Source of the DNA: Marinobacterium ramblicola
GTDB taxonomy: Bacteria; Pseudomonadota; Gammaproteobacteria; Pseudomonadales; Balneatricaceae
Assembly (NCBI RefSeq): GCF_019084545.1
Contig: NZ_JAHREP010000013.1
Span: 84,152 to 148,151, forward strand
Length of the DNA: 64,000 bases
Reading direction: 5' to 3'
In this document: positions 35,773 to 45,165 of the stretch, one piece after another
Layout: the number at the start of each line of letters is the position of its first letter
How positions within the stretch are numbered: the stretch's first letter is position 1
Notes under the pieces: generated by a model
Told to the model about the DNA's origin: nothing
The model's input: only the letters and a program-made list of their open reading frames with translations
The model's database searches: none
Translations under genes and position numbers: made by a program

Positions 35773-37227
35773 ATGAGTATGGATTGGAAGAGATACGAAC
35801 CTCAGGATTTCTTTGACGAACTGATCACCCCCAACGGCAATCCCCGCGCCCCGGCCCGACGATTGATCTCCTACCTCGGCTCACTGAGCGACGAGGAGCT
35901 GGAGACCCGCCGCCAGATGGCAGAAGCGACGATTCAGGAGATGGGGATCAGCTTCACCGTATACACCGAGGAGGGCAACATAGACCGCGCCTGGCCCTTC
36001 GACATCATCCCGCGCACTATTTCGGCCCGCCAGTGGGCCACCACGGCCGCCGGCCTGAAACAGCGCCTGAAAGCGTTGAACATGTTCATCGATGACCTCT
36101 ACCACGACCAGAACGTGATCAAGGACGGCATCATCCCCGAACATATCATCACCGAATCGAAAAACTTCCGTCCCGAATGCGTCGGCATATCTCCCGCTTT
36201 CGGTGCATGGGCGCACATCTGCGGCACCGATCTGGTGCGTGCCGAGGATGGCGAGTTCTACGTTCTCGAGGACAACCTGCGTGTGCCCTCCGGCGTCTCC
36301 TATATGCTGGAGAACCGCGGCATCACCAAGCGCGTGCTGCCGGAGCTGTTCGAGAAGGATCGCATCCTACCGGTGGACGACTACTGCGCCAACCTGTTCG
36401 ACACACTGGTGTCACTCTCGCCGCGTAAGGTGAAAAAACCGGTGGTGGTGGTCTTGACCCCCGGCATCTTCAACTCCGCCTACTTCGAACACGCCTTCCT
36501 GGCCCAGCAGATGGGCGTGGAGCTGGTGGAGGGGTCGGATCTGGTGGTCAGCGACGATGAGTGTGTCTATATGCGCACGATCAGCGGCCTGGAGCGGGTC
36601 GACGTGATCTACCGCCGCATCGACGATCTCTTCCTCGATCCGGAGGTGTTTCGCAAGGACTCCGTGCTCGGCGTACCCGGACTGATGCGCGCCTGGCAGA
36701 AGGGCAAGGTCGCCCTGGCCAACGCGCCAGGTGCCGGCGTCGCCGACGACAAGGTGGTGTACGCGTATGTACCGGCGATCATCCGCTACTATCTCAACGA
36801 GGAGCCGATCCTGAAAAACGTGGAAACCTTCCTCTGCGAAGACCCGGAACAGCGCGAGTACGTACTCGCCAACCTGGACAAACTGGTGGTAAAACCGGCC
36901 AACGAATCCGGCGGCTACGGCATGCTGGTCGGCCCGCACTCGACCAAGAAGGACCAGGCCGCCTTTGCCAAGCTGATCAAGGAGAACCCGCGCAACTACA
37001 TTGCCCAGCCGACGCTGAAACTCTCCACCGCACCGACCATCGTCGAGAAGGGCGCGCTGGAACCCCGCCATCTGGACCTGCGCCCGTTTATCCTGCAGGG
37101 CAAGGAGATGTACGTCACCACCGGCGGTCTGACCCGCGTGGCGATGCGCAAGGGATCACTGGTGGTCAACTCGTCGCAGGGCGGCGGTAGTAAAGACACC
37201 TGGATTGTCGAGACAGGGGAGGCTTGA
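35773..37227 (+). CDS. Circularly permuted ATP-grasp protein (DUF404/DUF407 type)
   Basis: This 484-aa cytosolic protein begins MDWKRYEPQDFFDELITPNGN and contains ITESKNFRPECVGISPAFGAW, then VLEDNLRVPSGVSYMLENR, and late VVKPANESGGYGMLVGP, a glycine-rich nucleotide loop, plus the DLRPFILQGKEMYVTTGGLTR end. This is the circularly permuted ATP-grasp family, expected to use ATP to join a carboxylate to an amine. It is the first gene of a five-gene plus-strand set; the alpha-E gene begins within 3 bases of its stop. Comparable domains are fused in the 848-aa protein at 41646-44192. The substrate is not known. Confidence 0.88.
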   Translation: MSMDWKRYEPQDFFDELITPNGNPRAPARRLISYLGSLSDEELETRRQMAEATIQEMGISFTVYTEEGNIDRAWPFDIIPRTISARQWATTAAGLKQRLKALNMFIDDLYHDQNVIKDGIIPEHIITESKNFRPECVGISPAFGAWAHICGTDLVRAEDGEFYVLEDNLRVPSGVSYMLENRGITKRVLPELFEKDRILPVDDYCANLFDTLVSLSPRKVKKPVVVVLTPGIFNSAYFEHAFLAQQMGVELVEGSDLVVSDDECVYMRTISGLERVDVIYRRIDDLFLDPEVFRKDSVLGVPGLMRAWQKGKVALANAPGAGVADDKVVYAYVPAIIRYYLNEEPILKNVETFLCEDPEQREYVLANLDKLVVKPANESGGYGMLVGPHSTKKDQAAFAKLIKENPRNYIAQPTLKLSTAPTIVEKGALEPRHLDLRPFILQGKEMYVTTGGLTRVAMRKGSLVVNSSQGGGSKDTWIVETGEA

Positions 37228-37229
37228 TC

Positions 37230-38159
37230 ATGTTATCTACCGTTGCTGAGCGCCTGTACTGGATGGCGCGCTACCTTGAGCGCGTCGAAAACACCGCCCG
37301 TCTGGTCAGCGTCTATGACAAGCTGCTGTTCGACCTGCCCAACGAGATCAATATCGGCTGGTACAACCTGGTGGTGCTGAATAGCGCCACCGAGCTGTTC
37401 GAGGATCGCTACAAGAACCAGGACGAGCGTAACGTGGTCAAGTTCATGCTGGCCGACGATACCAACCCCAGCTCCATGCTGTCGGCGTTGAAGCTGGTGC
37501 GCGAAAATATCCGCACCTCCCGCGATGTGGTGCCGGCAGAAACCTGGGAACAGGTCAACGAGCTCTACCTGTTCGCCCGTGACAATATCCAACAGGGGAT
37601 CAACCGCAGCCGCCGTCATGAGTTCCTGTCCGATATCATCAAGAGTTGCCAGACCCTGTCCGGCCTGCTCTACGGCACCATGAGCCATGATGCCGGCTGG
37701 CAGTTCATGAAGCTGGGGCGCGATCTTGAGCGCGCCGATATGACCACCCGTCTTATCGATGCCGGCGCCTTCGCCCTGCTCGAGGTCAACGGCGACGCCA
37801 ACCTCAACCTCAGGCAGATCGTCTGGGGCAACGTACTGCGCTCCGCCAGCGCCTACATGAGTTATCGCCGTACGGTGAAGGCCGCGGTATCGGGTCCAGA
37901 GGTCGCCGACTTCATGCTCAACGATCCTCACTTCCCGCGTGCCGTACATTTCTGCCTGCTGCAGATCGATGTCGCGGCAGGCAAGCTGCCCAAGAGTGAC
38001 AACGTGCGCAAGGTGCTGAAAGAGATCGACGCCAGTGCATTCCTGATCGAAACGGATCAGGACCTCGGCCAGGATTTCCGCGATTTCCTCAACCATCTGC
38101 AGGTACAGTTGGGCAAGTTGCATGAGGCGATCTACCAGACCTGGTTCCCCGTACCCTGA
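37230..38159 (+). CDS. Alpha-E domain protein (DUF403)
   Basis: This 309-aa, almost entirely helical protein starts MLSTVAERLYWMARYLERVENTARLV, the hallmark of the alpha-E family. The ATG at 37230 follows GGGGAGG. A TTG two codons upstream overlaps the ATP-grasp stop, so coupling is tight. In many genomes alpha-E and permuted ATP-grasp genes are neighbours of transglutaminase-like genes, as here. The function is undetermined; an all-helical partner or peptide-binding protein for the ligase is a reasonable guess. Confidence 0.87.
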   Translation: MLSTVAERLYWMARYLERVENTARLVSVYDKLLFDLPNEINIGWYNLVVLNSATELFEDRYKNQDERNVVKFMLADDTNPSSMLSALKLVRENIRTSRDVVPAETWEQVNELYLFARDNIQQGINRSRRHEFLSDIIKSCQTLSGLLYGTMSHDAGWQFMKLGRDLERADMTTRLIDAGAFALLEVNGDANLNLRQIVWGNVLRSASAYMSYRRTVKAAVSGPEVADFMLNDPHFPRAVHFCLLQIDVAAGKLPKSDNVRKVLKEIDASAFLIETDQDLGQDFRDFLNHLQVQLGKLHEAIYQTWFPVP

Positions 38160-38173
38160 AGGACTAATAAGCC

Positions 38174-41100
38174 GTGACTATCCGCATAGCGATTCGACAC
38201 TCGACCGAATACAGCTTCGATCGGGCGGTATCCCTCTCGCCGCACGTGTTACGGCTGAGACCGGCCGCCCATTCGCGCACCCATATCCACAGCTACAGCC
38301 TGAAGATCGAGCCGGAACAGCACTTCATCAACTGGCAGCAGGACCCGTTCGGCAACTACCTGGCACGGCTGGTGTTTCCGGAAAAAACCCGCAAGTTCAA
38401 GTTCGAGGTGGAAGTGATCGCCGACATGACGGTGATCAACCCGTTCGACTTCTTTGTCGAGGACTATGCCGAGTACTACCCGTTCAAGTACGACGAGGCG
38501 CTGAAGAAGGAGCTGCAGCCCTATCTGGAAGTCGCCGAGGATGGCGACAGACTCAACGCTTGGGTCGACTGCGTATCGCGCGAGAAAACCCGCATCATCG
38601 ACTTCCTGGTCAGCCTGAACCAGCGGCTGGAGAAGGAGATCGACTACGGCATCCGCCTGGAGCCGGGGGTGCAGAGCTGTGAGGAAACCCTGGAGCTGGC
38701 CAAGGGCTCCTGCCGCGACACCGGCTGGCTGCTGGTACAGATCCTGCGCAAGCTGGGCCTGGCCGCGCGCTTCGTGTCCGGCTATCTGGTACAGCTGAAA
38801 CAGGACCAAGAGGCGCTGGACGGACCTTCGGGCGCGGCGGAGGATTTCACCGACCTGCACGCCTGGTGCGAGGTCTACATTCCCGGCGCCGGCTGGGTCG
38901 GACTCGACCCCACCTCCGGCCTGTTCGCCGGCGAGGGCCATATCCCGCTGGCCTGCACCCCCTCCCCCGCTTCGGCGGCACCGGTCAGCGGCTACACCGA
39001 CAAGTGCGAGGTGGAGTTCGCCTACGCCAATGAGGTGTTCCGGATCCACGAAGATCCGCGCGTGACCAAACCCTACAGCGAGGAGCAGTGGGCCTGCATC
39101 GATGCGCTGGGCAAGGCGATCGACGCCGAGCTGACGGCGGGCGATGTACGTCTGACCATGGGCGGCGAACCCACCTTCGTCTCCATCGACGATATGGACT
39201 CGGCGCAGTGGAACATTGAAGCCCTGGGTGACGACAAGCTCAGGTTGGCCAAGGACCTGCTGCTGCGCCTGCGCCAGCGTTTTGCCCCCACCGGGCTGCT
39301 GCACTACGGCCAGGGCAAGTGGTATCCCGGCGAAGAGGTGCCGCGCTGGGCACTGGGCTGCTACTGGCGCACCGATGGCGAACCGCTCTGGCACGACCCG
39401 AAGCTGCTGGCCCGGGTCGACAAGGACTACGGTCACGGCCTGGCCGAGGCGCAGTGGTTTATGAAAACCCTGTGTCAGCGCCTGGAGATCAGCCATAAGT
39501 ACCTGATCGATGCATTCGAGGACAGCCTCTACTACCTGTGGCAGGAGCAGCAGCTACCGGTCAACGTGGATCCGCGCAAGTTCAACCTCAAGGACGATCT
39601 GGAGCGCAAACGGCTGGCCAGGCTGCTCGATCGCGGCCTGGATACACCCACCGGCTATGTGCTGCCGCTGGGCTGGGACTATGGTTCCAGAAACGCGGGC
39701 AAACAAGGTTGGCGCTCCACCCCCTGGGAGCTGCGACGCGACCAGCTGACGCTGATCCCCGGCGACTCGCCGCTGGGCTTCCGCCTGCCGCTGAATACCC
39801 TGCCCTGGGTGGCGCGCGATAAACTGGAGATCGAGCCCGAGCCCGACCCCTTCGCCGAAAAGCCTCCCCTGCCCGGCTATATGCCCTTTGCCGACATGAC
39901 GCCGCCGGTTGAGCGCTCAAACAGTGCCGACCTGCGCCAGATGATGGCTGACGCCGCCGACGCCGAACACCCCGAGGGTCAGCCGCAGTGGACGGAAGTG
40001 GTCAAGACGGCGCTCTGTATCGAACCGCGCGACGGCCGGCTCCATCTGTTCCTGCCGCCGCTGAAACACCTTGAGCATTACGTTCTACTGATCAACGCCA
40101 TCGAACATACCGCCGCCGAGCTCAACCTGCCGGTGGTGATCGAAGGCTATGAGCCGCCCAAGGATCCGCGCCTGCAGAAGCTGCTGGTCACGCCCGATCC
40201 CGGCGTTATCGAGGTCAATATCCACCCGGCAGGAAGCTGGAACGAGTTGGTCGACAACACCACCGCACTCTACGAGGAGGCACGGCTGTCACGCCTGGGT
40301 ACCGAGAAGTTCATGCTCGACGGCCGCCACGGCGGCACCGGCGGCGGCAACCATGTCACCCTGGGTGGCATCACCCCGGCCGACAGTCCGCTGCTGCGCC
40401 GTCCCGACCTGCTGCGCTCGCTGGTCACCTACTGGCAGCACCATCCGGGGCTCTCCTACCTGTTCTCCGGCATGTTCATCGGTCCGACCAGTCAGGCGCC
40501 GCGCGTGGACGAGGGGCGTCACGAAGCGCTGTATGAACTGGAGATCGCCTTCCAGCAGATGCCGGACGGGATGATCGACCAGCCCTGGCTGGTGGACCGG
40601 CTGATGCGCAACCTGCTGGTGGATATCACCGGCAACACCCACCGCTCGGAGTTCTGTATCGACAAGCTATATGCACCGGGCACCGCATCCGGTCGCCAGG
40701 GGATCCTCGAGTTCCGCGGCTTCGAGATGCCTCCCCATGCGCAGATGTCGCTGGTGCAGGTACTGCTGCTGCGTGCCCTGGTGGCCCGGTTCTGGAAGGA
40801 GCCCTATAAAAAGCCGCTGGTGCGCTGGGGCACCGAGCTGCACGACCGCTTCATGCTGCCGCACTACGTCTGGTCCGACCTCAACGACGTGGTCAAGGAT
40901 CTGCAGGCGCATGGTCTGCCGTTCCAGCTGGAGTGGCTGGCCCCGTTCGAGGAGTTCCGCTTCCCGCACTACGGCCGGGTGCAGATCGACGATATCCAGA
41001 TCGAGCTGCGTTGGGCGGTGGAGCCCTGGCACGTACTGGGCGAGGAGATCTCCAGCTTCGGTACGTCACGCTACGTCGACTCCTCGGTGGAGCGTCTGCA

Positions 41101-41572
41101 GGTGCGCCTGACTGGCCTCACCGACAGCCGCTACGTGCTGGCCTGCAACGGCCGCCGGGTGCCGCTGAACAACACCGGCCGCCACGGCGAATATGTCGGC
41201 GGCGTGCGCTACCGCGCCTGGAACCCGCCCTCGGCGCTGCACCCGACCATAGGCGTACACGCACCGCTGGTGTTCGATCTGATCGACACCTGGAACGGAC
41301 ACTCCATCGGCGGCTGCACCTATCATGTCAGCCATCCGGGCGGGCGCAGCTACGACACTCAGCCGGTCAACGCGTTCGAGGCGGAGTCCCGCCGCGTCAA
41401 CCGGTTCTGGGATTACGGACATACGCCAGGTGCGGTAACGCCACCACCTTTCCACCAGGCACTACGCGAATTCTTCCCGCGCGAGGGCGGACCACGGCCG
41501 ATGGCACCGCCGCCGGAGGAGCCGTCCAGCGAGTACCCCTACACCCTGGATCTACGCCGGGGATTAGCCTGA
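38174..41572 (+). CDS. Large transglutaminase-like protein with DUF2126
   Basis: This 1132-aa protein starts with a bacterial transglutaminase N-terminal domain (about residues 1-85), then a transglutaminase core (about 170-280) with the catalytic set Cys in KGSCRDTGWLLV, His in DLHAWCEVY and Asp in GLDPTSG. A DUF2126 region fills about 295-1120 (for example LTMGGEPTFVSIDDMDSAQW, DGRHGGTGGGNHVTLGG, FLPHYVW-like runs). Fusion with DUF2126 is standard for this family. The start is GTG at 38174, 14 bases after the alpha-E stop. The triad predicts protease or transamidase chemistry on peptides; no signal peptide is seen, so it acts in the cytosol. Confidence 0.9.
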   Translation: MTIRIAIRHSTEYSFDRAVSLSPHVLRLRPAAHSRTHIHSYSLKIEPEQHFINWQQDPFGNYLARLVFPEKTRKFKFEVEVIADMTVINPFDFFVEDYAEYYPFKYDEALKKELQPYLEVAEDGDRLNAWVDCVSREKTRIIDFLVSLNQRLEKEIDYGIRLEPGVQSCEETLELAKGSCRDTGWLLVQILRKLGLAARFVSGYLVQLKQDQEALDGPSGAAEDFTDLHAWCEVYIPGAGWVGLDPTSGLFAGEGHIPLACTPSPASAAPVSGYTDKCEVEFAYANEVFRIHEDPRVTKPYSEEQWACIDALGKAIDAELTAGDVRLTMGGEPTFVSIDDMDSAQWNIEALGDDKLRLAKDLLLRLRQRFAPTGLLHYGQGKWYPGEEVPRWALGCYWRTDGEPLWHDPKLLARVDKDYGHGLAEAQWFMKTLCQRLEISHKYLIDAFEDSLYYLWQEQQLPVNVDPRKFNLKDDLERKRLARLLDRGLDTPTGYVLPLGWDYGSRNAGKQGWRSTPWELRRDQLTLIPGDSPLGFRLPLNTLPWVARDKLEIEPEPDPFAEKPPLPGYMPFADMTPPVERSNSADLRQMMADAADAEHPEGQPQWTEVVKTALCIEPRDGRLHLFLPPLKHLEHYVLLINAIEHTAAELNLPVVIEGYEPPKDPRLQKLLVTPDPGVIEVNIHPAGSWNELVDNTTALYEEARLSRLGTEKFMLDGRHGGTGGGNHVTLGGITPADSPLLRRPDLLRSLVTYWQHHPGLSYLFSGMFIGPTSQAPRVDEGRHEALYELEIAFQQMPDGMIDQPWLVDRLMRNLLVDITGNTHRSEFCIDKLYAPGTASGRQGILEFRGFEMPPHAQMSLVQVLLLRALVARFWKEPYKKPLVRWGTELHDRFMLPHYVWSDLNDVVKDLQAHGLPFQLEWLAPFEEFRFPHYGRVQIDDIQIELRWAVEPWHVLGEEISSFGTSRYVDSSVERLQVRLTGLTDSRYVLACNGRRVPLNNTGRHGEYVGGVRYRAWNPPSALHPTIGVHAPLVFDLIDTWNGHSIGGCTYHVSHPGGRSYDTQPVNAFEAESRRVNRFWDYGHTPGAVTPPPFHQALREFFPREGGPRPMAPPPEEPSSEYPYTLDLRRGLA

Positions 41573-41645
41573 TCGGGGCAAATCCCCTATGATTGACGCC
41601 CGCGACAGCGGGTCCTTCATATCGCAACAGAGTTGAGTCGATCAC

Positions 41646-44192
41646 GTGGCAACGCAACCGAGTGCCAATACGCCGGAAATGGTGCTGAACTACCCGCGCC
41701 CCGAAACCTTTTATGACGAGGTGTACGGGGCAGACGGTGTTGCACGGCCGCACTGGCGCTACCTGCTGGACGGTCTCGGAGGCCTGGGGCCGGATGGTCT
41801 CAGGGAGCGCCAGCGCAAGGCTCAGCGAATCCTGCGTGACGATGGCGCCACCTACAACATCGCCAGTGCCGGCCTTGGCAGTCGCATCTGGGGGCTGGAT
41901 CCGGTACCGCTGCTGATCGACAGCGAGGAGTGGAGCCGTATCGAGGCCGGCCTGATCGAACGTGCCGAGCTGCTCGATCTGGTGCTCAAGGATCTGTACG
42001 GCCCGCGTGAACTGATCCGCCATCGCGTGCTGCCGCCGGAGCTGATCTATTCCAACCAGGGCTTCCTGCGCGCCTGTCAGGGGGTGCAGATCCCCGGGGA
42101 GAAACAGCTGGTACTGCACGCCGTCGATATGGTGCGCGACACCGACGGCAACATGGTGGTGATCGGCGATCGCACCCAAGCCCCCAGCGGCGCCGGTTAC
42201 GCGCTGGAGAACCGCAGCGTGATGTCACGCGTGCTGCCCAGCCTGTTCCGCGACAGCCAGGTGCACCGCCTGTCGCTGTTCTTCCAGGCGCTGCGCCGCA
42301 AGATGGCCTCGCTCTCACCCAACGGCGACTCGCCACGGGTGGTGATCCTGACCCCTGGCGCCTATAGCGAAACCTATTTCGAACACACCTACCTGGCCAA
42401 CTACCTGGGTTACTCACTGGTGCAGGGCGGCGACCTGACCGTACGCAACGGCTACGTGTGGATGAAATCACTCGACGGCCTGCACCGGGTCGATATCATC
42501 CTGCGCCGCGTGGACGACACCTGGTGCGATCCGGTGGAGCTGCGCTCCGACTCTCACCTCGGCGTGCCCGGCCTGCTTGAGGTCGCCCGTGCCGGCAATG
42601 TGGTGATCGCCAATCCGCTCGGTTCGGGGGTACTGGAAAACCCGGCCCTGCTCAAGTTCCTGCCCCGGATCGCCGAGTTTTTCCTTGGCCACGATCTTGC
42701 CCTGCAGTCGACCCAGACCTGGTGGCTCGGCGACCCGGACGATCGGGAGTATGTGCTGGCCAACCTGGATCAACTGATCGTAAAGCCCACGACCCGGCGC
42801 AGCGGCGAGCACAGCCTGTACTGCGCTGGGCTTACCCCCGAACAACTGGACGAGCTCAAACGCCGGATCAGCGAAGACCCGATCCACTACGTGGCCCAGC
42901 AGACCAATCTGCCCGGCAGCTCCCCCTCCTGGCAGCAGCAAGAACTGCTGCCGCGTGCCACGGTGCTGCGCAGCTTTGCCGTCGCCGACCAGAGCGCGTA
43001 CAGCGTCATGCCCGGCGGGCTTACCCGGGTTGCCAGCAACACCGAGCAGGCGATCGTCAGCAACCAGCTCGGTGCCACCAGCAAGGATACCTGGGTACTG
43101 GCCTCCGAGCCGCAGCGCCGGGTCAGCGCCTTCGACGAGCGCCAGCCCAGCTACCGCGAAGACCAGACCAGCGACCTGCCCAGCCGCGTGGTGGAAAACC
43201 TGTTCTGGCTCGGTCGCTACAGCGAGCGCGCCGAAGCGGCGATGCGCCTGATGCGGACCGTGTTCATCCAGCTCAACAGCCCCGCGCCGCTGCCCGAAGC
43301 GGTACGCGACCTGCTGCTGAAAGCGGTCACCCAGGTCACCACCACCTACCCCGGTTTCACCGCCGAGGGTGCACCGCTGGATCAGCCGGAGCAGGAGCTG
43401 CTGTCGGTGATCCTGGAACCCACCCGCGCCGGTGGCATCACCGCCAACCTGCAGGCGATGCTCAACTGCAGCGAAGAGACCAAGGAGATGCTCTCCGCCG
43501 ATACCCACCGGGTGATCAACGACCTGCGTGATGAGCTGGAATCACTGCCGCAGTATCTCGGCAGCGGTCTGGCGTCCGCCCCCGAAGAGGCGCTCGACCC
43601 CCTGGTCACCACCCTGCTGGCGCTGTCGGGTTTGACCCAGGAGAGCATGATCCGCGGCTTCGGCTGGCGTTTCCTGGAGATGGGCCGAAGGCTGGAGCGC
43701 ACGCTGCAGAGCACCGCGCTGCTGCGCTCACTGCTGGTCCCGGTGCTCGACGACTCCGACCAGGAGCAGGTGGTGGAGACCGTACTGCTGACCACCGAGG
43801 TGTTGATCACCTACCGCCGCCGCTATCGCACCCGGCCGATGCTCGACCACGGCCTGACCCTGATCATGCTGGACAAAACCAACCCGCGCTCGCTGCACTA
43901 CCAGATCGACCTGCTGCGCCAGCATATCGAGCAGTTGCAGAGCCGCGAGCGCTCACCGGTCCTCAGCGACGAGCATCGTGCCGTGCTTGAGGCGCTGACC
44001 CTGGTTCAGCTCAGCCGTCCGGATCAGTTGGCGAGCAGCGATGACGAGGGGGTTCGCGAGGCGCTGGATGAGCGCCTGGCACGGATTCAAAGCCTGCTCT
44101 GCACCGCTGCCAATGCGATCTCCGACCGTTATTTCGATCACCGCAGCGGACCGCAGCAGCTGGTTCAGACCGGGTGGAGCGAGGAACCATGA
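41646..44192 (+). CDS. Fused circularly permuted ATP-grasp and alpha-E protein
   Basis: This 848-aa protein joins an ATP-grasp half (about residues 1-500; FLRACQGVQIPGEKQLVLH, VIGDRTQAPSGAGYALENR, VVKPTTRRSGEHSL-like loop, SVMPGGLTRV) to an alpha-E half (about 520-840; LPSRVVENLFWLGRYSERAEAAMRLM). Compared with the split version the nucleotide loop is altered (KPTTRRSGEHS for KPANESGGYG). The start is GTG at 41646 without a strong ribosome site; ATG 33 bases further is an alternative. It lies 73 bases after the DUF2126 gene. Its stop overlaps the next ATG (ATGA), so it is co-translated with the small transglutaminase. Confidence 0.87.
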   Translation: MATQPSANTPEMVLNYPRPETFYDEVYGADGVARPHWRYLLDGLGGLGPDGLRERQRKAQRILRDDGATYNIASAGLGSRIWGLDPVPLLIDSEEWSRIEAGLIERAELLDLVLKDLYGPRELIRHRVLPPELIYSNQGFLRACQGVQIPGEKQLVLHAVDMVRDTDGNMVVIGDRTQAPSGAGYALENRSVMSRVLPSLFRDSQVHRLSLFFQALRRKMASLSPNGDSPRVVILTPGAYSETYFEHTYLANYLGYSLVQGGDLTVRNGYVWMKSLDGLHRVDIILRRVDDTWCDPVELRSDSHLGVPGLLEVARAGNVVIANPLGSGVLENPALLKFLPRIAEFFLGHDLALQSTQTWWLGDPDDREYVLANLDQLIVKPTTRRSGEHSLYCAGLTPEQLDELKRRISEDPIHYVAQQTNLPGSSPSWQQQELLPRATVLRSFAVADQSAYSVMPGGLTRVASNTEQAIVSNQLGATSKDTWVLASEPQRRVSAFDERQPSYREDQTSDLPSRVVENLFWLGRYSERAEAAMRLMRTVFIQLNSPAPLPEAVRDLLLKAVTQVTTTYPGFTAEGAPLDQPEQELLSVILEPTRAGGITANLQAMLNCSEETKEMLSADTHRVINDLRDELESLPQYLGSGLASAPEEALDPLVTTLLALSGLTQESMIRGFGWRFLEMGRRLERTLQSTALLRSLLVPVLDDSDQEQVVETVLLTTEVLITYRRRYRTRPMLDHGLTLIMLDKTNPRSLHYQIDLLRQHIEQLQSRERSPVLSDEHRAVLEALTLVQLSRPDQLASSDDEGVREALDERLARIQSLLCTAANAISDRYFDHRSGPQQLVQTGWSEEP

Positions 44193-45076
44193 TCTACCGC
44201 ATACGCCACGTCACCCGCTACGAATACGAAACCCCGGTCAGCCTGTGTTACAACCGTGCCCACCTGCTACCGCGTGATACCTACCGCCAGCAGTGCCTGA
44301 GCACCCAGATCCGGATCACGCCGACGCCGGTGTACAGCGTGCGTCGCGAGGATTTCTACTCCAACCTCTACTACTACTTCTCGATTCAGGAACCTCATCG
44401 CCTGCTGGAGATCGATGTCACCAGCCAGATCCGCATTATCCAGCCAACGCTGAATTTCGATCTGGATATCGGTAACAGCTGCGCCCGCGCCCGCGAGTCG
44501 ATGCAGGCCGCCGTGGATGAGGAGACGTTGCTGGCGCGCGAGTTTTGCCTCGACTCGCCGATGATCCGCCGCAGCCAAGCGGTATACGACTACGCGTTGC
44601 CATCCTTCGATGCCGAACGACCGTTGCTGTCCGCCGTGCGCGAACTGACCAGCCGCATCTTTCAGGACTTCAAGTACGATCCGGGCTTCAGCACCGTGGC
44701 CACGCCGTTGAATGAGGTACTCGAGCATCGGCGCGGCGTGTGTCAGGACTTTGCCCACCTGGCGATCGCCTGCCTGCGCTCGCTAGGCTTCGCCGCCCGC
44801 TATGTCAGCGGCTATCTGGAGACGCTGCCACCTCCCGGGCAGCAGAAGCTGGTGGGTTCGGATGCATCGCATGCCTGGTTCGCGGTCTACTCCCCCGGCG
44901 AGGGCTGGTTCGAGTTCGACCCCACCAACGACAATATCCCCTCCGAGCAGCACATCACCACGGCGATAGGACGCGACTACGGCGATGTCACGCCGCTGCG
45001 CGGCGTGATCTTCGATGGCGGCAGTGCGCAGAAACTGGAGGTGTCGGTGGATGTCACCTCAATAGCCGAGAACTAG
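44189..45076 (+). CDS. Transglutaminase-like cysteine peptidase-fold protein
   Basis: This 295-aa protein starts MIYRIRHVTRYEYETPVSLC (bacterial transglutaminase N-terminal domain, to about residue 85) and has a transglutaminase core at about 160-245: Cys in RRGVCQDFAHLAI, His in ASHAWFAVY and Asp in FEFDPTND. The complete triad predicts activity. No signal peptide is seen. It is the last of the five clustered genes and the partner of the fused ATP-grasp/alpha-E protein, with ATGA overlap. Family members in other genomes accompany the same ATP-grasp/alpha-E pair. Confidence 0.9.
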   Translation: MIYRIRHVTRYEYETPVSLCYNRAHLLPRDTYRQQCLSTQIRITPTPVYSVRREDFYSNLYYYFSIQEPHRLLEIDVTSQIRIIQPTLNFDLDIGNSCARARESMQAAVDEETLLAREFCLDSPMIRRSQAVYDYALPSFDAERPLLSAVRELTSRIFQDFKYDPGFSTVATPLNEVLEHRRGVCQDFAHLAIACLRSLGFAARYVSGYLETLPPPGQQKLVGSDASHAWFAVYSPGEGWFEFDPTNDNIPSEQHITTAIGRDYGDVTPLRGVIFDGGSAQKLEVSVDVTSIAEN

Positions 45077-45165
45077 CCTGATCTCGATTTCAGCAAGGGT
45101 GTTTTCTGACTGCCGATATTCACGCACAATAGTAAGGTCTATTATTCGCAACCCGGAGTCAGGGA

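Noticed and set aside
38249..39496. 415-codon open frame on the minus strand inside the DUF2126 gene
   Set aside because: The plus-strand gene keeps family motifs through this whole region; the minus frame is a shadow.
42468..43508. 346-codon open frame on the minus strand
   Set aside because: It is antisense to the fused ATP-grasp/alpha-E gene and has no recognised motif.
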